Positions 57,319 through 64,000 of a stretch of DNA of 64,000 nucleotides are shown in pieces. Made by a program: the position numbers and the translations under genes. This DNA comes from Albimonas donghaensis (GTDB taxonomy: Bacteria > Pseudomonadota > Alphaproteobacteria > Rhodobacterales > Rhodobacteraceae), in contig NZ_FNMZ01000002.1 in assembly GCF_900106695.1 (NCBI RefSeq), positions 310,001-374,000 on the forward strand, read 5' to 3'. Numbering within the stretch: the stretch's first letter is position 1; the number at the start of each line of letters is the position of its first letter. The notes below the pieces were generated by a model, which worked only from the letters and a program-made list of their open reading frames with translations, was not told the origin of the DNA and ran no database searches.

Positions 57319-58275
57319 ATGAGCGGGGACGCGGCGGCCGCGCGCCGGCTGGCCACGGGGGTCGGTTGCGGGGCGGTGGCGCTCTGGGCGCTGCTGGCGC
57401 TGTTCACCGTGCGCTCGGGCGCCGTGCCGCCGTTTCAGCTGACGGCGATGTGCCTGGCGCTGGGGGCCGGCGTCGGGCTGGTCTGGGCGCGGATCGGCGG
57501 GCGGCCGCTGGGGGCGGCGCTGGTCGGCGCGCTGCGCGGCGGGCCCCGGGCGCTGACGCTGGGGATCGGGGGGATCTTCGGCTACCACTTCTTCTACTTC
57601 ACCGCCCTGCGCGGCGCGCCGGCGGCCGAGGCCGGGCTGATCGCCTATCTCTGGCCGCTGCTGATCGTCCTGTTCTCCGGCCTGCTGCCGGGCGAGCGGC
57701 TGCGCGCCCTGCACGTGATCGGCGCGCTGGTGGCGCTGGCGGGGGCGGCGCTGATCCTCGCGCCCGGGCTGGGGCCGGAGGGCTTCGCGCCCCGCCATGC
57801 CGCGGGCTTCGCGGCGGCGATTCTCTGCGCGTTGATCTGGTCGGGCTATTCGGTCCTGTCCCGGCGCATGGGCGAAGCCCCGACCGAAGCCGTCGCCGTC
57901 TACTGCGCCGCCGGCGCGATCCTGTCCGCGCTCGCGCATCTGGCGCTGGAGCGGACCGTCTGGCCCGCCGGCGCCGGCGAATGGGCGGCGGTGGCCGGGC
58001 TGGGGCTGGGGCCGCTGGGGCTGGCCTTCTATGTCTGGGATTACGGCGTGCGGCGGGGGGACATCCAGCTGCTCGGGGTCGCCGCCTATGCGGCGCCCCT
58101 GCTCTCGACCCTCGCGCTGGCGGCGGCGGGAGAGGCGGAGCTGACCGGCGCGCTGGCGCTGGCCGCGGCGCTGATCGCAGGCGGGGCGGCGCTGGCCGCG
58201 CTGGGGTCGCGCCGGGCGCCGGCGCCCGTTCCCGCCGAAGGATCGCCTCCCGCCAAAGGAAAAGGGGCCGCATAG
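57319..58275 (+). CDS. EamA/DMT family permease
   Basis: 318-residue membrane protein with ten hydrophobic helices in two five-helix EamA halves. Landmarks: GIGGIFGYHFFYFTALRGAP and AEAGLIAYLWPLLIVLFSGL in the first half, LCALIWSGYSVLSRRMGEAP and FYVWDYGVRRGDIQLLGVAA in the second. The second-half segment is close to the YddG subgroup, exporters of aromatic amino acids and other metabolites. The ATG at 57319 starts just before the first helix; earlier starts add a basic, non-conserved lead. A short hairpin (58264-58283) overlaps the stop. Confidence 0.87.
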   Translation: MSGDAAAARRLATGVGCGAVALWALLALFTVRSGAVPPFQLTAMCLALGAGVGLVWARIGGRPLGAALVGALRGGPRALTLGIGGIFGYHFFYFTALRGAPAAEAGLIAYLWPLLIVLFSGLLPGERLRALHVIGALVALAGAALILAPGLGPEGFAPRHAAGFAAAILCALIWSGYSVLSRRMGEAPTEAVAVYCAAGAILSALAHLALERTVWPAGAGEWAAVAGLGLGPLGLAFYVWDYGVRRGDIQLLGVAAYAAPLLSTLALAAAGEAELTGALALAAALIAGGAALAALGSRRAPAPVPAEGSPPAKGKGAA

Positions 58276-58350
58276 GCGGCCCCCCTGTCGCGAACGGCCC
58301 CTTCAGGGCCATCGGGTCCGGCGGCTGTTCCCCGCGGCCCGATCGGGAGA

Positions 58351-58524
58351 TCAGTGGATCGACGGACTGAGCCGCGTGATCTCCTCCTTGATCTTCAACT
58401 TTTCTCGCTTCATGCGCGCCAGCTCGAGATCATCGGCGGCGGGCCGGCGCTGCTCATCCTCGATGAGACGGGCCAGAGACTGATGCTTCTTCCTGAGCTC
58501 GGTGATGTGCCCGGCGAGGTTCAT
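58351..58524 (-). CDS. YdcH family (DUF465) small protein
   Basis: 57 residues, two helices forming a coiled-coil hairpin: MNLAGHITELRKKHQSLARL and ADDLELARMKREKLKIKEEI with a terminal RLSP motif, the DUF465 pattern. AAGGAGG sits 8 bp before the ATG. The gene has a well-formed promoter (58557-58585) overlapped by a dyad, and a CtrA-type site further upstream. The function of YdcH proteins is unknown. Confidence 0.9.
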   Translation of the reverse strand: MNLAGHITELRKKHQSLARLIEDEQRRPAADDLELARMKREKLKIKEEITRLSPSIH

Positions 58525-58552
58525 CGACGTCCTCCTTCCATGATGCGGTGAC

Positions 58553-58585
58553 ACCAATCTAAGCATTGGTCCGGCATCTCGTCAT
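58553..58585 (-). promoter_or_regulatory. DUF465 promoter with dyad over the -10 box
   Basis: On the minus strand, ATGACG (58585-58580), 17 bp, TTAGAT (58562-58557) fit a sigma-70-type promoter about 30 nt before the ATG. The -10 box lies inside the inverted repeat ACCAAT-N6-ATTGGT (58553-58570), so a bound protein would block polymerase. Confidence 0.5.
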
Positions 58586-58674
58586 CCGTTTTTCACGGAA
58601 GCGTGTTGGTAAACGCACAAAAGTTCGCAAACTCAGCTTAACGAATGTTGCCCGAGCGCGCCCCCATTCCGCAA

Positions 58675-58690
58675 TTAACGACCGATTAAC
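58675..58690. promoter_or_regulatory. CtrA-type binding site TTAA-N7-TTAAC
   Basis: TTAACGACCGATTAAC matches the full CtrA consensus exactly (TTAA at 58675-58678, 7 bp, TTAAC at 58686-58690). A half-site TTAAC lies at 58638-58642. The patch 58560-58730 is distinctly A/T-rich for this genome. The nearest start is the DUF465 gene 150 bp away on the minus strand; the remaining DNA to 58926 holds a CGCCCGCGGCGCGC core repeat (58740-58753) and no gene. Confidence 0.6.
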
Positions 58691-58926
58691 GCTACTCAAG
58701 CGTTTGTTTCTTCTGGAATATCGCGCAAGCGCCCAGCGACGCCCGCGGCGCGCCCGCGAACCGCCCTCTCGGGGCGCGGCGCGCGGCGGCGACGGGCTCC
58801 GGCCCACCGGCGTCGAGAAGCCCCGGCGAGCGCGCACGCCGGACGCAACCGTGGCGCGAATCACCTGCCCCGGCCTTCCTCCCCGCCCGGCCCTATCCGC
58901 GGGGGCGGAGAGCGGTGCGCGACGGC

Positions 58927-60114
58927 TCAGCCCCGCGGCAGCGCCTGCTCCACCAACAGGGACCAGTAGGCCACGCCCAGCGGCGCGGCGCGATCGTCGA
59001 AGTCGTATTCGGGATGGTGCAGCGGCGCGCTGTCGCCATTGCCGATGAAGACGAAATTCGCCGGGACCACCTGGCCGAAAAAGGCGAAATCCTCGCCTCC
59101 CAGCACCGGGGTCGCGTTGGGGGTGACGTTCTCCGCCCCCACCAGCTCGGTCATCACCTGGACCGCGAAATCGGTGGCGCCGGGGTCGTTCCAGCACACC
59201 GGGTAGGCGTCGAGACCAAGCTGCGCGTCGACCTCCACCCCCATCGCCTCGCCGATCAGGCGGCACTGGCGCTCCATCTCGCCGATCAGCTGGGCGGCCA
59301 GCGTGTCGTCGAGCACCCGCACCGTGCCCCACAGCTCCGCCGAAGGCGGCAGGACGTTGTAGGCCGAGCCCGCGTGGAAACGGGTGATGGAGATCACCGC
59401 CGGGTTCATCGGGTCGCGTCGCCGCGAGATGATCGACTGGAAGGCGGTGACCAGCTGGCTCCCCGCCACGATCACGTCATCCGCCAGATGCGGCATGGCG
59501 GCGTGGCCGCCCTTGCCGCGCAGGGTGATGACGAAGCGGTCCGCATAGGCCAGCGCCGCGCCCGGCGCGGTGCCGAAGGTTCCCACCGGATCGCCGGGGG
59601 AGTTGTGCATGCCGAAGGCGGCGCGCACCGGCCAGCGCTCCAGCAGCCCGTCGTCGATCATCGCCTTGGCGCCGCCGCCGCCCTCCTCCGCCGGCTGGAA
59701 CACGAAGACCACGGTGCCGGAGAAATTGCGGGTCTCGGCCAGGTGTTTCGCGGCGCCGAGCAGCATGGTCGTGTGCCCGTCATGGCCGCAGGCATGCATC
59801 TTGCCGGGCGCGGTCGAAGCCCAGGCCTTGCCCGTCGCCTCCATGATCGGCAGGGCGTCCATGTCGGCGCGGACCAGGATGCGGCGCCCGGCCCCCTCCG
59901 CGGGGCCGTCGGCGCCATGCAGGATGCCCACCACGCCGGTCCTGCCGACCCCGGTCTCCACCGCGTCGAAGCCGAACCCCTTCAGCTTTTCGGCCACCAC
60001 GCCGGCGGTGCGGACCTCTTCGTAATTCAGCTCGGGATGCATGTGCAGGTCGCGCCGCCATTCGGTCAGCTCGGCTTCCAGCGCCATGATCGAGTTGGGG
60101 ATGGGCTTGTTCAT
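58927..60114 (-). CDS. M20 family amidohydrolase (HipO-like)
   Basis: 395-residue zinc peptidase/amidohydrolase. Motifs: WRRDLHMHPELNYEEVRTA, VRADMDALPIMEATG, the metal ligands in GKMHACGHDGHTTMLLGAAK, the catalytic Glu pair in VFQPAEEGGGGAKAMIDDGL, and PVLGGEDFAFFGQVVPANF near the C-terminus. These are typical of N-acyl-amino-acid amidohydrolases (hippurate hydrolase and relatives). No signal peptide, so cytosolic. It is transcribed alone, with 330 bp (60115-60444) of very GC-rich gene-free DNA upstream. Confidence 0.93.
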   Translation of the reverse strand: MNKPIPNSIMALEAELTEWRRDLHMHPELNYEEVRTAGVVAEKLKGFGFDAVETGVGRTGVVGILHGADGPAEGAGRRILVRADMDALPIMEATGKAWASTAPGKMHACGHDGHTTMLLGAAKHLAETRNFSGTVVFVFQPAEEGGGGAKAMIDDGLLERWPVRAAFGMHNSPGDPVGTFGTAPGAALAYADRFVITLRGKGGHAAMPHLADDVIVAGSQLVTAFQSIISRRRDPMNPAVISITRFHAGSAYNVLPPSAELWGTVRVLDDTLAAQLIGEMERQCRLIGEAMGVEVDAQLGLDAYPVCWNDPGATDFAVQVMTELVGAENVTPNATPVLGGEDFAFFGQVVPANFVFIGNGDSAPLHHPEYDFDDRAAPLGVAYWSLLVEQALPRG

Positions 60115-60444
60115 GCCGGGGCTCCGGTCGCGGGCGGCCGCGGTCGAGGCGCGGCGCGTCTCCAGGGGGTAGGGCCGCGCGGGCGGGAGCGCGGCGCGGC
60201 GGTCCAGGTCGAGAGGTCCGGCGTCGCGCGGCGCGGCGACCGCGCGGGCCGGGAGATCGTCTCTCTCCTTGACATGGCACGGGCCATCGTGCGGCGCCAG
60301 CGGCGCGATCGGCGAAAACCCGCGCGCGGGCGCATCACCGGGTCGGGAGCGTCGCGGTCGCCGCGCGGAGGCGCCCCGGTCCGGTCGCCGGGATCGAAAC
60401 GCCGCGTTTCCGCGCGCGGTCCGCTCCGGCGGCCCGCGGCCGGC
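60115..60444. other. Intergenic region M20-DUF2007
   Basis: 330 bp. Frames are open but no ribosome-binding site or homology is evident. A TTGACA hexamer occurs at 60269-60274 in the plus direction without a matching -10 box or downstream gene. Nothing else seen. Confidence 0.4.
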
Positions 60445-60678
60445 TCATCCCTCCGATCCGGGACGAAGCTCGCCTCCCAGCCCGTTTTCGCGCAGGATCG
60501 CGCGCGCCATGAACGCATCCGACCGCGCGCAGACCAGTCGGCGCGGCAGCACGCCCAGGCTGCCCTCGAGGACGCTCGTATGGACGTCGTATTCGAAGCA
60601 GACTATATCCTCGCCACGCAGCAGGGCCGTGGCGAAGGCGATCACTGTGGGATCGTTGGTGCGGATGAGTTCTTCCAT
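60445..60678 (-). CDS. DUF2007 family protein
   Basis: 77-residue protein with the DUF2007 pattern: start MEELIRTNDPTVIAFATALL, then RGEDIVCFEYDVHTSVLEGS and a C-terminal RRLVCARSDAFMARAILREN. The domain is a small ferredoxin-like fold, seen as a putative signal-transducing module. The second ATG (60678) is preferred as it begins the domain; the ATG at 60690 adds four residues. It is divergent from the polyprenyl synthase gene, an arrangement usual in this order. Confidence 0.87.
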   Translation of the reverse strand: MEELIRTNDPTVIAFATALLRGEDIVCFEYDVHTSVLEGSLGVLPRRLVCARSDAFMARAILRENGLGGELRPGSEG

Positions 60679-60818
60679 GTCTCGACGCATAGCCCGGCCC
60701 CGAGGCGTCCGTCGAGTGCGCCCCGCGGCGCAGCCTGACCCCGAGTTTCGCCGGCGCGCGGCCTCCGTTCGCGCCGGCGCCCGATGACCAAGACCTCCGC
60801 CGAAGGATCCGCCCGCCC

Positions 60819-61850
60819 GTGACCGCGCCCGCCGCCCCCGCCCGCAGCCAAGCCGGCCCCGCCCCGCAGGACGCGTTCTCCCGGTTGCAGGCGCTGGTCG
60901 CCGAGGACATGGGGCGGGTCAATCACCTGATCGCGACCCGCATGGCCTCCGAGCACGCGCCGCGCATCCCCGAGATCACCCGCCACCTGGTCGAGGCCGG
61001 CGGCAAGCGCCTGCGCCCGATCCTGACGCTGGCCGCCGCCCGCCTGTGCGGCTACGAGGGCGAGCATCACGTCCTGCTGGCCGCGACCGTGGAGTTCATC
61101 CACACCGCCACCCTGCTGCATGACGACGTGGTTGACGAAAGCGCCCAGCGGCGCGGGCGCCCCACGGCGAACCTGTTGTGGGACAACAAGTCCTCCGTGC
61201 TGGTCGGGGACTTCCTGTTCTCGCGGTCCTTCCAGTTGATGGTCGAGGCCGACAGCCTGCGGGTTCTGGCGATCCTCGCCGACGCCTCGGCCGTGATCGC
61301 GGAGGGCGAGGTCATGCAGCTCGCCACCGCCAATGACCTCTCCACCGGCGAGGACGCCTATCTGCGCATGATCCACGGCAAGACCGCGGCGCTGTTCGCG
61401 GCGGCCTCGGAGGTCGGCGGCGTGATCGCGGAGGCCGAGGAAAGCCGGATCGAGGCCCTGCGCGCCTACGGCCAGGCGCTGGGCATGGCCTTCCAGATCG
61501 TGGACGACCTGCTGGATTACGGCGGCAGCTCCGCGGCGCTGGGCAAGAATGTCGGCGACGATTTCCGGGAGGGGAAGGTGACGCTGCCGGTGCTGCTGGC
61601 CGCCGCCGCCGCCCCTGACGACGCCGCCCGCGACTTCTGGGTGCGGGTGATCGAGCGGCGGGAGCAGGGCGAGGACGACCTCCCCCACGCGCTTGAGCTG
61701 ATGCGCGCTTCCGGCGCGCTGGCGGAGACCGAGGCACGCGCCCGCGCCTATGCCGAGGAGGCCCGCGCCGCGCTGGCCCCCTTCCCCGCCTCGCCCCTGC
61801 GGGAGGCGCTGGCCGACGTGGTGGATTTCGTGGTGTCCCGCCTGAACTGA
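60819..61850 (+). CDS. ddsA: All-trans polyprenyl diphosphate synthase (ubiquinone side chain)
   Basis: 343-residue prenyltransferase that makes the long isoprenoid tail of ubiquinone (decaprenyl in most Rhodobacterales). Both Asp-rich motifs are present: LLHDDVVDES (first) and IVDDLLDYGG (second), plus GGKRLRPILTLAAARLCG and GKTAALFAAASEVGG. Chain length cannot be read with certainty; decaprenyl is inferred from the taxon. Start is a GTG at 60819. The stop is 6 bp from convergent ispE. Confidence 0.92.
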   Translation: MTAPAAPARSQAGPAPQDAFSRLQALVAEDMGRVNHLIATRMASEHAPRIPEITRHLVEAGGKRLRPILTLAAARLCGYEGEHHVLLAATVEFIHTATLLHDDVVDESAQRRGRPTANLLWDNKSSVLVGDFLFSRSFQLMVEADSLRVLAILADASAVIAEGEVMQLATANDLSTGEDAYLRMIHGKTAALFAAASEVGGVIAEAEESRIEALRAYGQALGMAFQIVDDLLDYGGSSAALGKNVGDDFREGKVTLPVLLAAAAAPDDAARDFWVRVIERREQGEDDLPHALELMRASGALAETEARARAYAEEARAALAPFPASPLREALADVVDFVVSRLN

Positions 61851-61856
61851 GGCGAG

Positions 61857-62798
61857 TCAGCGGATCGGTGCGGGGGCGGGGGTCGGCGCGACCGCCCCGG
61901 CCTCCGCCCACATCCCCGCCTCGCGCAGCGCCTGCGCGGCGGCGAGCGCCGGCTTCTCCCGCGCGAACAGCCCGAAGCAGGTGGCGCCGCTGCCCGACAT
62001 GCGCGCCTGCAGGACGCCCGGCGCGGCAGCGAGCGCGTCCAGCGTCGCGCCGACTTGCGGGGTCACCTCGCGGGCCGGGGCCTCCAGCATGTTCGACGTC
62101 CCCGCCAGGGCTGCGACGAGCGCCGCGGCGTCGGCATATCCCTCCGCGGCCCATGCCGCCGCCCGCCCGTCGCGATGGGCGAGCCGCCCGAACACCGCGC
62201 CGGTGGGCGTGGCGACGCCGGGATTGGCCAGCACCAGCCAGAAGCGCGGCAGCGCCGGGGCGGGGCTCAGGACCTCACCGATCCCCGACATGACCAGCGC
62301 GCGGGGCGCATGGACGCAGACCGGGATGTCGGCGCCGAGCCCCAGCCCGATCTCCGCCAGCACCGATCGCGGATAATCCAGCCCCCACATACGGTTGAGC
62401 AGCCGGAGCGCCGCCGCCGCATCCGCCGACCCGCCGCCGATGCCCGAGGCCACCGGCAGCCGCTTCACCAGCCGCAGCGCCGCGCCCGCGGGCTGGGCGC
62501 CCTCCCGCGCGGCGCGGGCGGCCAGCGCCTCGGCGGCGGCGATCACCAGGTTGTCGGCCCCGGCGGAGAGCCCCGCCCCGAACGGGCCGTCGAGGCTCAG
62601 CGACAGGGCGCGCGCCGGCTCCGCCTCCAGCAGGTCGGCGATGTCGGGGAAGACGACGAGCGAATCCAGCAGGTGCAAGCCGTCCGGCCGCCGCCCGAGC
62701 ACGTGGAGATGCAGGTTGACCTTGGCGCGGGCGGGCTCCGACCACGCGGCCCCGCCCCTCGCCTCCGCCCTGGTCCCGGCGGCGGCCTCAGCCGCCAT
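61857..62798 (-). CDS. ispE: 4-diphosphocytidyl-2-C-methyl-D-erythritol kinase
   Basis: 313-residue GHMP kinase of the MEP isoprenoid pathway. N-terminal ARAKVNLHLHVLGRRPDGLH, the ATP loop LPVASGIGGGSADAAAALRL and the C-terminal MSGSGATCFGLF glycine motif are the three GHMP signatures. Its start overlaps the 3' end of the upstream TPR gene by 11 bp. It is convergent with the polyprenyl synthase, so isoprenoid precursor and polyprenyl genes are adjacent. Confidence 0.95.
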   Translation of the reverse strand: MAAEAAAGTRAEARGGAAWSEPARAKVNLHLHVLGRRPDGLHLLDSLVVFPDIADLLEAEPARALSLSLDGPFGAGLSAGADNLVIAAAEALAARAAREGAQPAGAALRLVKRLPVASGIGGGSADAAAALRLLNRMWGLDYPRSVLAEIGLGLGADIPVCVHAPRALVMSGIGEVLSPAPALPRFWLVLANPGVATPTGAVFGRLAHRDGRAAAWAAEGYADAAALVAALAGTSNMLEAPAREVTPQVGATLDALAAAPGVLQARMSGSGATCFGLFAREKPALAAAQALREAGMWAEAGAVAPTPAPAPIR

Positions 62799-64000
62799 TG
62801 GCGGAGGGCGTCGCCGGATCGGCTTCGGGGGCCGCGGCGCTGGCGCCGGCCGCCGCCTCCTCCTTCAGCACCACGTCCAGGCCGCGGTCCAGCTTGGCGC
62901 GGATCCGCTCCAGGTCCTTCTCGGTCGGCTCGAAGCTGATCGCCCGGCGCCACTGGAAGCGCGCCTCCCGCTTGCGCCCGACCATCCACAGCGCGTCGCC
63001 GAGATGGTCGTTGATGATCGGATCGGTGGGCATCAGCTCCACCGCCCGCTCCAGGTGCGGGGCGGCTTCCTCGTATTTGCCGATGCGGTAGAGCACCCAG
63101 CCCAGAGAGTCGGTGATGTAGCCGTCCTCGGGCTTCTGCTCGACCGCCTTTTCGATCATGGCCTGGGCCTCGTCGAAGTTGCGGGAAAGCTCGACCCAGG
63201 AATAGCCGAGATAGTTCAGCACCATCGGCTGATCGGGCTCAAGCTCCAGCGCCTTCTTGAAGTCGGCTTCGGCCTGTTCCCACTGGCCGGCGCGCTCATG
63301 CGCGATGCCGCGGCGGTAGAAGATCGACCAGTGCTGGCGGACCACCGGGTCGATCAGCGCCATGGCGGAGTCATAGGCCTCGATCGCCTCGGGCCAGCGC
63401 TCGGCCTTGCTGAGCGCCTGGGCGAGCGTGAGCTGCACCTCCAGATCGCCCGGATGCGCGCCGGCCAGCGCGTCGAGCACGATCACCGCGTCATCGTCCC
63501 GGTCCAGCGTCAGCAGCGCGTCGGCGCGGCTGAGTTCGGCCGTCAGGAAGATCGCGGAGCCGCGGGGGACCATCCGGAAATCCTCGATCGCGGCTTCGTG
63601 CTGGCCCTGCGAATCCAGCAGGCGGCCGGCGAGCACCCGCACCTCCTGCAATTCGGGGCGCAGCGACAGCGCGATGCGGGCGTAGAGCAGCGCCACCCCG
63701 GCGCCGCGTTCGGTGCCCAGCGCGGTGGCGATGGAGAACAGCGCCTCCGCCGCGCCTTCGCGGGCGTTGGAGACCAGCAGCGCGGGGGGCTCTCCCCGGT
63801 CGAACCGGGCGAGTTCCTGCGCCGCCTCGACGAAGCCCGGCGCGGCGTTGGCGTAGACCTCGCGGGCCCGGTCGGTTTCGCCCAGCGTCTCCAGCGCCCA
63901 GCCCAGCGCCAGCGCCGGACGCCCGGCCGAGGCGGCGCCGGCCTTGAAGGCGGCCTCCAGCGCCTCGCGCGCGCCGTCGGCGTCGCCCAGCGCGGCGCGG
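62788..64000 (-). CDS. Tetratricopeptide repeat protein, N-terminus off window
   Basis: At least 403 residues of a TPR protein whose frame stays open to the window edge. Clear 34-residue repeats include IFYRRGIAHERAGQWEQAEA (with LELEPDQPMVLNYLGYSWVE) and DSLGWVLYRIGKYEEAAPHL, ending HLGDALWMVGRKREARFQWR. The tail is Ala/Glu/Pro-rich. In other Rhodobacterales a TPR protein, often a predicted outer-membrane or secreted protein, precedes ispE; whether this one has a signal peptide is outside the window. Confidence 0.9.
   Translation of the reverse strand, partial: RAALGDADGAREALEAAFKAGAASAGRPALALGWALETLGETDRAREVYANAAPGFVEAAQELARFDRGEPPALLVSNAREGAAEALFSIATALGTERGAGVALLYARIALSLRPELQEVRVLAGRLLDSQGQHEAAIEDFRMVPRGSAIFLTAELSRADALLTLDRDDDAVIVLDALAGAHPGDLEVQLTLAQALSKAERWPEAIEAYDSAMALIDPVVRQHWSIFYRRGIAHERAGQWEQAEADFKKALELEPDQPMVLNYLGYSWVELSRNFDEAQAMIEKAVEQKPEDGYITDSLGWVLYRIGKYEEAAPHLERAVELMPTDPIINDHLGDALWMVGRKREARFQWRRAISFEPTEKDLERIRAKLDRGLDVVLKEEAAAGASAAAPEADPATPSANGG

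Noticed and set aside
60269-60296. Promoter starting with TTGACA
   Set aside because: No -10 box at the correct distance and no gene downstream in that direction for over 500 bp.

Overview
The window is a very GC-rich (about 70-75 % in genes) stretch of an alphaproteobacterial chromosome. Gene content and order point to a marine or halotolerant member of the Rhodobacterales: ruvCAB-ybgC-tolQRAB-pal-cpoB-tilS-ftsH, aroA-cmk-rpsA, ihfB-lapA-trpF near trpB and trpA, a polyprenyl diphosphate synthase next to ispE, and a methylamine (N-methylglutamate) pathway cluster. I see no tRNA, rRNA, insertion sequence, prophage or CRISPR array. Strong G/C bias at third codon positions opens long shadow frames opposite almost every gene; these were discarded.

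Left part (1-13.4 kb) is catabolic. The N-terminal part of a SoxB/MgdA-type flavoenzyme runs off the left edge, divergent from a GlxA-like AraC regulator and an XRE-cupin regulator. An operon follows with the three N-methylglutamate synthase subunits (mgsABC), gamma-glutamylmethylamide synthetase (gmaS) and a glutamate-semialdehyde-aminomutase-like aminotransferase. Convergent to it is a TRAP transporter operon (dctP-dctQ-dctM) ending in an isocitrate-lyase-superfamily lyase. Together these would import an unidentified organic acid and channel methylated amine nitrogen into glutamate.

Middle part (13.5-34.2 kb): fadJ, a SleB-type cell-wall hydrolase lipoprotein, a DUF7282 secreted protein, ahcY, an HD hydrolase and an SRPBCC protein. 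Then comes a long leftward block, ruvC-ruvA-ruvB-X-ybgC-tolQ-tolR-tolA-tolB-pal-cpoB-tilS-ftsH. Gene X (29992-31698) is the most unusual gene in the window. It encodes a beta-helix/pentapeptide-like repeat protein with two C-terminal membrane segments, overlaps ybgC by 4 bp, and has an internal block of clearly lower GC.

Right part (34.3-64 kb): a DUF1127 protein, prmA, msrA, a UvrD/PcrA helicase, a cardiolipin-synthase-like enzyme and an LLM flavin oxidoreductase. A dispersed trp region follows (trpA, a glycine/arginine-rich DUF2158-like protein, trpB, a GNAT enzyme, a serine hydrolase, trpF), then lapA, ihfB, sppA, rpsA, cmk, aroA, an amidohydrolase, a LysR regulator with a small divergent membrane protein, an EamA transporter, a YdcH/DUF465 protein with a CtrA-type site upstream, an M20 peptidase, DUF2007, polyprenyl synthase, ispE and a TPR protein that runs off the right edge.

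Intergenic DNA is not featureless. A 31-bp GC-rich repeat occurs three times, with its 13-14-nt core at five further places. A 56-bp double-hairpin element occurs twice with conserved stems and changed loops. There are also several sharp palindromes and Rho-independent terminators.
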